From Vitrella brassicaformis (taxonomy: Eukaryota; Sar; Vitrellaceae): DNA of 64,000 nt. Both the position numbers and the translations under genes were made by a program. The stretch is taken from the NCBI GenBank assembly GCA_001179505.1, contig CDMY01000613.1, positions 151,558 to 215,557 of the forward strand, read 5' to 3'. Shown here piece by piece: positions 10,013 through 20,036 of this stretch. How positions within the stretch are numbered: position 1 is the stretch's first letter; the number at the start of each line of letters is the position of its first letter. The notes beneath the pieces were generated by a model that made no database searches, was not told the origin of the DNA, and worked only from the letters and a program-made list of their open reading frames with translations.

Positions 10013-13000
10013 AGTCCACACATGTGTGCGCGATGCGGTCTCCCCAGTTGGCCGACCCACGGACCTCTCGCTTGAGCTCCACTTCGTTCTTGGCGTTCTG
10101 GTTGTTCTGCTCATACAACTCCGTCAAACGCTCGCGGCACGTCTTGCCTGACACACACACACACACATACGAGGGGTGGATGAATGGTGCGGTGTGGTGT
10201 GGGTCAGTATATTTGTCTATGTGACCAGGGTGCGGTCCGTGGTCGCAGTCTGCGCAGAATCTGTGTCCCTTAAGACACATGAGGTTGGCGTTGTCGCTGC
10301 CGCTCTCACGGCACACCACCTCGCCACACCCCGCAATCGGACACGACACTATCGGGACGCTACACCTAACACAACACAAGACACGGAGAGAGAGACACAC
10401 ACCGAGAGAGAGCACGGGCGTCACACGCCGTCCATATGCATCCCTGTCCTGTGTGTGGAGCAAGGTGTGGAGTGTGTGGGTGGTACGGTACACACATGGT
10501 GGCTATGTTTTGTAGTTTGTCGGCGTCCTGTGGCCCCAGGATCTCCACAAACATGCCCATGAATCTTTCCATCTCGAGCCGGATCGTTCTGTCGTAGCAC
10601 GAGGGGCAGCGGAGCTTATCGAACTCACGACTCTCTAACACAGCTGCACGCACACACACACACACACACACACACATAGCGGTGTTCCTCTATCTATCCC
10701 TCTCCTTGGATGAGAGCATCGCCTACATGTTCTGATTGCCGTTGCGAGGCAGTTTTTGCAGAATCGGTCCTGGCAGGGCAGCTCGTAGCTGCCGCCAATC
10801 TCCAGCCACTCCTGGCTGCATGCACACACCGCACCAGACACACAAAATGTGGCACACCACACGGGTGGGTGGGTGTGGTGTTTGTGTCGTGTCGGTCAAT
10901 GCATTGAATGTCGTCATTCCATGGGTCGATCCCTAATAGTTACCTACCTACCAGATTGGGCACTGGAATTTGCCGCCTAGGTCCTGGAGCAGCTCGGGAC
11001 ATTTCTCGCCAAACAAACCCTGATAGACACCAACACATACATACGTACGTGCCAACCGCCCAGCCTGGCACCCAGCCTGGCAGCCACTTGTGTGTTACCG
11101 CGTAGGTTTCGACTGTTTTTTGGAGCTGCTTGATCTGGTCTGTGTAGTTGGCCTCAGCCACATGCATCTCTCGCAGCCGCTCCCTGAGCTTCTGCTCCGT
11201 CTCGCTGGCCTGGGTAATCTGTGCCGTGAGACGCTGCACCTGTTGGTCCTTGGTCTCGAGCTCGGTCTTGGTCTTCTCCTGGAGGTCCCGCATGTCCTTG
11301 GTCTGCTCCATGCGGACGTACCGCAGCTGCGTGTCGTAGTCCTGCTGCGCCTTGGACAGGCTGTGCCGCGCCGCCTCGACTTGCTGCAGCAGACGGGCCA
11401 CCTCCTCCTCGTGCCGCTCCCCACCGTCACGCTCCATCTGCTCCACCCTGCTCTCGAGAAGCGCCTTCTCGGTGCCGATCGACTCGACCAGCTGCGCGAG
11501 CTCGTCGTTGCGCTCCCTGATGTCCTGCAGCTGGCCCTTCATGCTCTCGACCTCGGTGGTCCGCTTCTTGACCTGTTCGTCGAGCTCGTCGCGACGGCTC
11601 TCTGCCGCCTTGAGCTGCTCCTGCGTGTGTGTGAGCTGCTCCCGGTAGCCCTGGATGTCTTTGTAGTACTTGGCGGCATTCTCTTGGTAGATGGAGGCCA
11701 TCCTGCTCATGTCGGTGAGCTCCTTGATGCGCCCCTCGCAGTGGGTGAGCTTCTGCTGGTAGTCGTGGAGGGTCTTCTGCTTGGTGTCCATCATCGTGAG
11801 GAGGCGGGTGCGCTCGTCGGTGGCCGCCTTGAGGTGCTCCTCGGCCTTGGCGAGGCGCGAGACGTGGTCGTTGTTGCTCTCCCTGAGGAGCTTGATGTGC
11901 CTGTTCTGCTTGTCCAGCTCCTGCTTCTTCTGGTCGCGATCCGCAGACACCTCACGCAGCTTGAGGTTCAAGTTCCTGACTATGTCAATCGCTATCCTGC
12001 ACACAACACAAACTCTCGTGTGCTCTCTCTCGTGTGCTCTCTCTCGTGTGCTCTCGTGTGCTGTGTTCTGCTGTCGTGTGCCGTGTGTGGGCACGCACCT
12101 ATCAGGTCTGGTTCGTCCCGCGTCGTCCTGGTTGCCCGTGTCACCATTCGGGATCGCATCGTCCGTCGTCAACGGCCGCTTAAGCACATTCGCCAGCCCC
12201 CCACCGCCCCCCGCCACGCCCGTGCGCCCGTTGAGCATGGCCCCGCCCCTGGCCGACCCCTCGCTGGAGACGTTGCTACCACTGTCATCGTCGCGGATGC
12301 GGGCACCAGCACGAGTGTGCGGCGCCGGCAGCAGGTTGTGCCCAGGCTTGGCCTGGCCGCCGGTGATCTCGTGTGCGTGTGGGCCCTGGCGCGGCGGTGG
12401 GGGCGGGTGCTTGGGGGCGGGAGGGGTGGTGGTCAGGGGGCCTGGGGGAGGGGGAGGAATACCGGGACTGACACAGACACAGACACACCCACGACGCAAC
12501 ACAACAGACAACACAACACAACATGTGCTGGTCGATGTGGTCGTTGTGTGTGGTGTCAGTCTGTCTGTCGGGTGGCTTGCTTACGGCAGGGCAGGGAAGT
12601 ATGTGGTGGCGAGTTTCCGATAGTCAGGGTCCTGGAATAGGTCCTGCAGCTTGCCCGTGCGATGGTCGTTGAGGAGGGCGTAGCCGTCGAGGTGCTCACC
12701 CGCCTTGTCCGCTGCCGCCCGCTTGTCGCCCAGCAACTCAACGTGCTTGCCGCGCACCAAGATGATGCCGCGCAGCACCTTGGCCAACAAGGGCGACTGG
12801 TGGATGCGGTCGTAGAACTGACACACAGCCACACACACACACACAGCCACACACACACACACACACACCCAAGACACCCAGGCGCATCAACCACCCACCC
12901 CTGTGTGTGCCGTGCGCTGTGCTGTGCTGTCTGACCTCTCTGATGACGTGCATAGCGAATGCGTATTGGGAGTCGTTGTTCCTGTCCCTCATGGCGTCCC

Positions 13001-13677
13001 TGACCATGACGACAGCCATGCCGCGGAACTCCTTGGGCATGGCCTGGTCGCGCAGCATGACGGCCGTGAACTCCTTGGCCAGCACGTACAGCTGCTGCTG
13101 CCTGTCGATGGTGCTCAGGTTGAGCGTGTCGATGAGCTTGCGGGTGGGGTGGCGGAAGGCCCACATGATGCCCTGACCCTTGCCGGACATCTGACCCCCG
13201 TGAAAGGCTGACGGGTCGGACCGCAGCAGCTGGAGGGTGTTCTGGTACACCTTCGGGGCGAAATCGGGGTCGTCGGGAGATGCTGATGCATCGACGCATG
13301 GCAACACGATACACAACACAACACACCACAACAGACAAATGGGTGCGGGCATTGGTGTGGGGAGGGGATGTGAGATGGAGTGGAAGCGGCATCTCCTGCA
13401 GCATACCGTTGCATTGGATGAGGGTTTCAAGACATTGGGGGATGAGTCCACCTCGTCCCGGCTCATCGACCTCTCGAGGCACGTCTGCACACACACCACA
13501 CCACCATCACACACAGCGCACAAACATCACCACCCATATCTGTGTGTGCGCAGCGAAGATACCCTGTGCTAGGAGGGCGTCAGGAGGTGGAGGTGATGGG
13601 GCGGTGGCAAAGCTGTTGGGCGGGGGAGGGCCCGCGTGGGACCCGACGAGCCCCGGACCACTGAGGAGCGTTGACAT
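8510..13677 (-). CDS. RBR-type (RING-IBR-RING) E3 ubiquitin ligase with long coiled coil
   Basis: Fifteen exons give 1246 residues: 13563-13677, 13407-13484, 12936-13282, 12585-12817, 12099-12467, 11099-11996, 10952-11019, 10727-10815, 10496-10643, 10226-10365, 10020-10147, 9897-9960, 9712-9811, 9502-9597, 8510-9377. Order: a globular unknown N-terminal domain (about 30-260), a Pro/Gly-rich linker, a coiled coil (about 385-680), the RBR (about 700-920), then a Pro-, Ser- and Gln-rich disordered tail. RING1 has CPIC (split by an intron), CQDRFCKNC and CPSC. IBR has CPIAGC, GHRFC and HGPHPGKTC. RING2 has CPRAGC and CDHVTCKCGFEFCWEC, with the expected catalytic Cys in VTC. RBR ligases pass ubiquitin from E2 to this Cys, then to substrate. 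Odd: RING1 has Asp where the zinc-binding His is usual. The start is the first ATG (MSTLL); an upstream in-frame GTG was not used. Confidence 0.88.
8834..8937 (-). repeat. coding CAG (poly-Gln/Ser) microsatellite
   Basis: CTG triplets on the plus strand encode Gln and Ser runs in the disordered tail of the RBR ligase, including a run of seven glutamines. It stays in frame with the ligase exon and is probably length-variable. Confidence 0.75.
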
Positions 13678-14101
13678 GGCCCTCAGCGCATCACAGGCCG
13701 GGATGCACACCGAATGATGAGTGGAGCGGGATGCCGGAGGGCGTCAGCCGGATGCGGGCCTCTGATGCACACACCACACAGCACCAGAGACGACACAGAC
13801 AGGTTCGCCATGGGCGGCATGCGACCGAAGCCATGGAAATGTTGGCATTTCTTTCGCTATTCTCTTACTTTTTAAAACGCCGAACGAACAGGGCGAGAGG
13901 TGCAGGCGCAGGTTCAAACTACCACACGAGGAAAGGCGGGGATCCCCTGCGAGCTTCGGGTTAGGGCACATTTGTTTTACGCAATACGGAAGTTGAGCGA
14001 GCGTAAGCGGCGAGTTGAAGTTGTTTTAGGCCTCCCATAACCGGGAGAAGGCCGGTGCCCGTGCGTTCATCACTGCAGAGGTTTCTTCCATCCACAACGA
14101 C
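13678..14101. promoter_or_regulatory. divergent promoter region
   Basis: Shared 5' spacer of the RBR ligase (-) and the first cyclin (+). TGCGAGCTT lies at 13948-13956, followed at once by CGGGTTAGGG, a telomere-like word. No credible coding exon was found. A GGTTCAAA word near 13911 resembles a tRNA B box, but no cloverleaf surrounds it. Confidence 0.5.
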
Positions 14102-16141
14102 ATGACCAAGCCCGGCATCAAGAGGGTACGCGCCACCAAGCCAGGCATCACAAGGGCATGGCGGGCACCCACCAGGGCCATACGACGGCATGCATGCCTC
14201 TGTCTGTCAGGCGGCGCCCGACGAGCCGCGCAAGTCCCAGTACCAGTTGCGCGGCGGCCGCGGGAGCGATGAGGCGCTCCTGGCGGGCATCGAGTCCGAC
14301 CGTCGGCTGTCCAAGAAGCTCAAGCAGCGGCAGATCGAGGAGCAGGCCCAGCAGCAGGTCCAGCAGGTGCTCAAGGAGTTGCAGCAGCCCAACGCCAAGG
14401 ATCGTGACCTGGCGCTGGGCCATGGGGCAGCCCGGCTCAAGCTGCTGGCGCCCGACCTGAACCACCAGGAGATGGAAGACGGCCACCTGATGCCCCAGTA
14501 CCCCTCCCTCAACCTCGCACACGGACAAGGCGTAAGTCAGCAAAGAGAAACAGAGAGAGGGCGGGGGAGGGAGAGATGGGTGTGGTCATGGTGTGTGGTG
14601 TCTGTCAAAACAACAGGATCGGTATGCCGTGTCCGGAGAGTTTCTGAGCAGCTGCGGCGACGCCTTCAAGGAGTTGCGCGGCTACACTGTGGATCGCATC
14701 TTCGACGCCTGCAGCCGCATGCGGGTGTGCAAGGAGGCGCTGCCGCTCGCCGTGCGGCTCCTCGACTACTACACACACACACGTGAGTGGAGGGAGTGAG
14801 CCATACCGACACCTGGCAGGCACCACACACATCATGCCGGCCTTGTGTATGTGTGTGTGATTCGTATCAGTGTGGGCCAAGGGAGAGAGTTTGTTACAGA
14901 GGAATGTGGTAGCGGTAAGTACGAACACTCACACACACACCGCACCCACACACCCAACACTGTGTGTGTGTGTGTGTGTGTGTGTGTCATCCGTCCACTT
15001 ACCTGGCAGGTGGGTTACACGTGTTTGCTGATAGCGTCCAAGTACGAGGAGCGTGAGCCGGTGGTCATCAACGACCTCATCACACTCATGAACGAGGTGC
15101 CCATCGGCAAGAGGGACCGCGACTACACACGCATCGACTTCCTCAGGATCGAACAACACATCCTCATGTTAGTCAAGTGGGCCACACACACACGACTAAA
15201 GAGCCCCTTTCCCTCCCTCCCTCCCTCTGTCATTCAACTCAACGTATGTGTGTTGTGTTGTGTTGTGTGCAGGACGATTGGAATGGAGTTGCCGAGCCCA
15301 ACGTACTGTGCGTTCAGCGACCGGTTCGCCAAGGCCGGCAGCATCCCTCTGGACACTAAGGACCACGCATTCGTGCAGTTCCTCCAGGTGCGTATCCACC
15401 ACTGCGGCGCACACACACATGGGACGGACAAAGGGATGGATGGATGGTGTGGTGTGTACGGCACATCTCACCTGCCATGGGGTCTCTCTCCTCTCTGTGC
15501 ATTGCAGGAGTTGGCGTTGACGGACTACACATTTTCGCAGTACAAATCCAACATCATCTCGGTGAGTGAGGCAGTCAGCCCACTTCACTTAATTGAGCCA
15601 CACACACGCCATACCATACACACAACACAAGGCGATCCATTTATCCGTTTGTCCGTCAGGCTGCGGCGGTGTACATGACTCGCAAGATGTGGCTGCTCAT
15701 GCCGGGACAGCCCCGACACGGAGAGCCTAGCTGGGTCAGTCAGTGAGGGCAGTGAGTGGAGTGAGACGATGGGCGGGAGGGAGGGGGGGGCACACCGACA
15801 CACAGGACATGTGTGTGTGTGGGCCTGGCTGCGTGCCTTCCTCTCCTCTCGTGTGTGCAGACGGAGACGTTGAAGCGTGTGACGGGCGTGCAGAAGTCTC
15901 AGATGACCTCCTGCGCATACGAGATGGCCAGGCTCCTCCGATCTCTGAACCGCCCGCACATAGCCATCGTACGCAACACCTTACACAGCACCTGCAATGG
16001 CTGAATGAGTGGATGGATGGATGGATGGCCCCACTGCCCCTCTGTGTGTCCTGTCCTGCCCTGCAGGGCAAGCAGGACGGCTGCATTGCCAAGTGGTCGA
16101 CGCCCGCCAACTACAACATCGCCTCGGTCTTCTACGACTGA
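14102..16141 (+). CDS. cyclin (A/B-like cyclin fold), copy 1
   Basis: Ten exons give 379 residues: 14102-14125, 14211-14531, 14617-14782, 14871-14914, 15010-15167, 15273-15387, 15508-15561, 15660-15734, 15861-15968, 16067-16141. After a charged, Gln-rich N-terminal region comes a full cyclin N box (ELRGYTVDRIF in place of the usual MRxxLVDWL, then LIASKYEE) and a cyclin C box (ELALTDYTFSQYK, AAAVYMTRK, WTETLKRVTG). Cyclins bind and activate CDKs. The KYEE helix and C-box layout are closest to mitotic A/B cyclins, but no destruction box was seen, so the class is left open. A second gene at 52920-54761 shares the fold, C-terminal motifs and nearly all intron positions, so the two are paralogues. 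The 24-base first exon and the phase sum support the model. Confidence 0.85.
14931..14987 (+). repeat. intronic (CA)n...(TG)n pair
   Basis: Within a cyclin intron a CA-rich run (14931-14956) is followed three bases later by a 27-base pure TG run (14961-14987). The two are self-complementary and could fold the intron, bringing donor and acceptor close together. Confidence 0.7.
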
Positions 16142-17132
16142 CTGACTGACGCACCAACCACACCAACCACACCAATTGCCCCACACCCTCGTAGATAGAG
16201 ATTCCCACCCACCTTCGATGGCTGACTCAGAGACAGACCGGATCCATGTTTGTGCATATGTATGTGTGGGTGTGTGTGCAGACGTGACGCGACGTGTGTG
16301 TCTTTTCTTTGGTTTGTGAGCGCACTGACCTCGTCTCTTTTGGGGAGGGAGTAATGGGATGTCTTGTGCTTCGTGTGCCAGTGTCTTGTGCAGCCGAGGA
16401 GGGATGCTTGTCTCTGTGTGTGGTGTGGGGCGTGGGTTGGTGTGTCGGTGCCATCCAGACAACTCAGCAGACAGTGTCTGTCGCTCGCTCTCCCGTAGCT
16501 AGCTCCTAGCTTCTCTCTCTCCCCTCTGTGTCGATTGGCCTGCCTGCCGCGTCGTGTTGCGTCCCTTGAGCTGACTTTTGCCGCCCCATCAAACACACAC
16601 ACACAGAGAAAGGGACACGGAGAGAGCGACACATGGCACCCACACCACCCGACCCTCCCGCCCACATCTCCAACTTTGTCTTTTGTCCCATTCGGGATAC
16701 TCCCTGCCTGCCTGTCTGTCTGCCTCTATCGTGTCTACATGCAATTCGGCTGCCAGCACGTAGCCATTGCTGGCCGGATGGACGGATGGATGGTTGGATG
16801 GATGGACGGGGGGGAGAGGGAGAGGGAGAGGGGAAAGTCGAGTGTCTGCAGGCACCAGCACACAAAGTGGTACTTACACGATCGATGGATGGATGCTCGA
16901 CGCTCTGGATGGACCGACCGATACAGCAAATCTTACGTGTCCGTCTCACGTTGAGACACATACCACACACACACCCACCGAGAAACTTTCCATATATATA
17001 TATATATAAAGGACCAAACACTGTACGCCAATAAACGGCACAGACGCACCAAAACAAGACACAGGCACTCGCACACACATTCCACGTGTGCGGCCGGCCG
17101 TCCGTCCGTCGGTCAGCCTGCAAGCCAGCCTG
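16142..17132. other. convergent intergenic interval
   Basis: The 3' ends of the first cyclin and the left copy of the duplicated gene face each other here. Contents are GT/CA and GGAT runs and a TA dinucleotide run at about 16992-17008. No gene, RNA gene or long foldback was seen. Confidence 0.6.
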
Positions 17133-19736
17133 TCACTTGGGCAGCTCGCCGCAGTCCTGGATGAGCACCGGTGCGGCGAGGCTGGCCATACGCCACAAAG
17201 ACGGCCCATCTGTCATGTCATCCAGGGTGGCCCGCCCATCGCCGCTGCCCCTGCCCTTGGTCTTCCTGCTGGCCACCGTGAGGGAGAGCCCGTGCAGGTA
17301 GCTGACGGTCGGGAGGTCGTCGATGATGCCGACGACCGTGTCCCACACACTGCACCGATTGGTCGACGACACTGTAATCGAGAAGCGGCTGCCTGCACTC
17401 ACTCACGCACACATAAATAACGAGCATAAAGAGAGAGTTTGAGCATGTCAGCTGCGCCCGCGCCGAGAGGCGTAGCCTACCGTGCAGTTTGTGTTTCGGG
17501 TTGCCCTTCTTGTCGGTCGATTTCTCGCCCAGACACGCCACCATGCCCGGCCGCCGGGGTGCGATGAGGGACGTGTGGTGGTCCCATCTCGTGTGGTGCA
17601 TGCCATAGATGCTCTCGGTGTAGACTTTGTGGCTGCTGTCCAGAAAGCCCCCAATCAGCTCGGCGCCTTCAAAGGCAGAGGGAATATTCGTGCCTGAACA
17701 CAAAGCGGGCAGGATGGCATGGCAAGAAGCGCATGTTGACTCCCATGTGTCCATCCATGCCTGCAGCCGTGTCTGTGGCGCCTGTGGCTGACCGACTGAC
17801 CTTTGTAGTGCAGCGGGTATCCTGAGGTGCCGTTGCCCTTCTCGCCCGTGCAGAAGCACCTGACACATGAACGAATCAAGCCAGCAATCGTTGTTGGCTG
17901 CATTTGGCTCACTCGTCGATTTCACCTGAAGTTCTCGGCCGCCTTGGGGTTGACGTCGGTGAAGAGGGTGATGACGATGCGCTTCGACCTGCTGCTTGTG
18001 TGAACCTTGAGGTCGAAGAACACCTTCGGCCGCTGACACAACCAACAGGATGAACGAAACACTTGGGAAGACGGTTCCCCTCCCTCCCTCCCTCCCTCCG
18101 TGTGTGCATGTGTCGGGCTGTGCAGTTCTCTTGCCTTTGGTGTCGGGCTGTTGGCGACCTTTCGCGCGCACAGGAAGCCCTCCGTCATGTGTTCGATGAG
18201 CTTGGCGCACTCTGCCTTCACCTGATCAGACAGACATGCGCACACGCTGGCTGCCGATGGGCGTCACTCTTTGTCCGGGTCACCAATTGGTCCGGGCTCG
18301 GTTTGACTTTGAAGCAAATGGTCCTCCAGAGGTCAGTGGTCTCCTGACAACACAGACACAGGCAGAGATGAAAGGCCACTTGTTGGTTGATATGGATGCA
18401 TTTTCGCAGGCGATGGATGCATTCTTGCCCGTGTACCTTGAGCAGCTTGGCCCAGTTAGTGTAGTCGACGTGCAGGGTCAAATACGAGTCGAGCTCGCGC
18501 AGCAGGTCCAGCAGATCGTCAGTGGCCTGGAGTGACACAACAGACAGCGTGAGAGGGCATCCATCCCGAAGCCCACGCCCACATTGATGGCGAGTGCGCT
18601 CTTGATGGATCTCTCGAAGTCCCTCAGCCGCTTGACAGTCTCGGTGAGGTCGTTGGCCTGCCGCCTCTCTTCAGCCAGCCTATCGAGCACCGCCTCCTCC
18701 TTCTCCCTGGCAGTCTCTGGGTCGTCGACAGACGGCAGCCGCGCAGCAGCTGACGGGACAGAAGCCAACAGATGCCCTTGTTCTGTGCATGTGTGTGTGT
18801 ATGGTGTAGGCACCCGGTGGACGGCCGGTGAGGGTGTTGAGGAGCTGGTCGATGGGCTTGGGCTCGGCCGTCTTGAAGCTGTCGACGATCCGAATGAACT
18901 CAGCCACGATGTCCCTCTGCAGTCGGCCCAGCTGCTGCTTCACCAGCACACCCTTGTCGATGGCCTTGCCCCTGCTCTGCACAGCACATGTGACCAATCA
19001 GCAATGCCCTTGCCGTGCTCCTCTACTTGATGCATGGCTGACCTTGAGTTTGGCCATGTCCTGGTCGGCCTTCGCGTCAAGGGCTGTCGCGAGGACGGAT
19101 TGCCGTGCCCACAGAGCCTGCCGCACCCACTCGCCAACCCACCTCTCGTCCACCGAGGGTACCAGGTGGCCGCCCGTCGCGTGGCGCACAAACCGGGACC
19201 ACCGGGTGCGCTCGAGTGGCGAAGCGGCGAGACTCGAAAAGTCCAGAAGGTGGTCTCGCAGCATGGCCAGCGGCATCCCGCTGAATCTCTTGGTCGCAGA
19301 GGTCTCCAGAGCCGAGATGAGCACACAAAAGGCCGTGGGAATGACGAGGACGCCTTCATCGAGCAGGTAGAGGTGCGGGCTCCCAGGGGCGGTGTATCCG
19401 AAGGTGACGAACCGCACAGTGGAGATGCCCTCCCGCTGCAGATCACGGATGGCGGCACTGGCGGCAGAGAAGCTGCGCGTCACATCCTCGGTGGACGGGC
19501 AGGGCGACATAGCCAAGGGCAGGAACCGAAGGGCCGAACACTCCGAAGCGCCAGATTCACCACCAAACGTCGCATCGACCGCACAGACAACAGCGCCACA
19601 ACCGAGGAACAATGGGTCCAGGTAGAGATGCAGATCCACTTCGCCTGGCTGAGGTCCACCGACCTCGCCAGTCGTAGCCACAGCAGATGCAGATGCCTCT
19701 TTGGTGGCCGCCATGCCAGCGAGGCACTTCTCGATG
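17133..19736 (-). CDS. duplicated gene, left copy: MYND-family-like body plus degenerate cyclophilin domain (5' end in gap)
   Basis: Ten visible exons: 19043-19736 (runs into the N gap), 18814-18976, 18583-18749, 18437-18526, 18284-18343, 18135-18221, 17926-18032, 17801-17859, 17481-17693, 17133-17392. The N-terminal part resembles the region after the zinc finger of the neighbouring MYND gene (VIPTAFCVLISALE against CIPTPLMVVLGAME). A helical middle follows. The last about 215 residues are a cyclophilin fold: KVFFDLKV, KAAENFRCFCTGEKG, ESIYG, GSRFSITV, and a final IQDCGEL. The usual catalytic Arg and the FMxQGG segment are missing, so isomerase activity is doubtful. The sixth intron uses a GC donor (AAAG then GCAAGA) or, alternatively, a GT 21 bases upstream; both keep phase. 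The arm is mirrored by the right copy. The start codon lies in the gap. Confidence 0.7.
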
Positions 19737-20036
19737 NNNNNNNNNNNNNNNNNNNNNNNNNNNNNNNNNNNNNNNNNNNNNNNNNNNNNNNNNNNNNNNN
19801 NNNNNNNNNNNNNNNNNNNNNNNNNNNNNNNNNNNNNNNNNNNNNNNNNNNNNNNNNNNNNNNNNNNNNNNNNNNNNNNNNNNNNNNNNNNNNNNNNNNN
19901 NNNNNNNNNNNNNNNNNNNNNNNNNNNNNNNNNNNNNNNNNNNNNNNNNNNNNNNNNNNNNNNNNNNNNNNNNNNNNNNNNNNNNNNNNNNNNNNNNNNN
20001 NNNNNNNNNNNNNNNNNNNNNNNNNNNNNNNNNNNN
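19737..20036. other. assembly gap, 300 N
   Basis: Exactly 300 unknown bases lie at the centre of the inverted duplication. The 5' ends and promoters of both duplicated genes fall inside it. The true length may differ from 300. Confidence 0.98.

Noticed and set aside
11090-12640. Long plus-strand open frame (over 500 codons), Leu/Val-rich
   Set aside because: It is the exact complement of the coiled-coil and linker exons of the RBR ligase. The minus strand has coherent splice signals and continues into RING1; the plus frame does not.
13678-13710. GTG-started extension of the RBR ligase
   Set aside because: Eukaryotic initiation at GTG is unlikely; the first ATG (13677) is used.
13905-13920. 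GGTTCAAA word resembling a tRNA B box
   Set aside because: No A box, acceptor stem or anticodon arm can be built around it.
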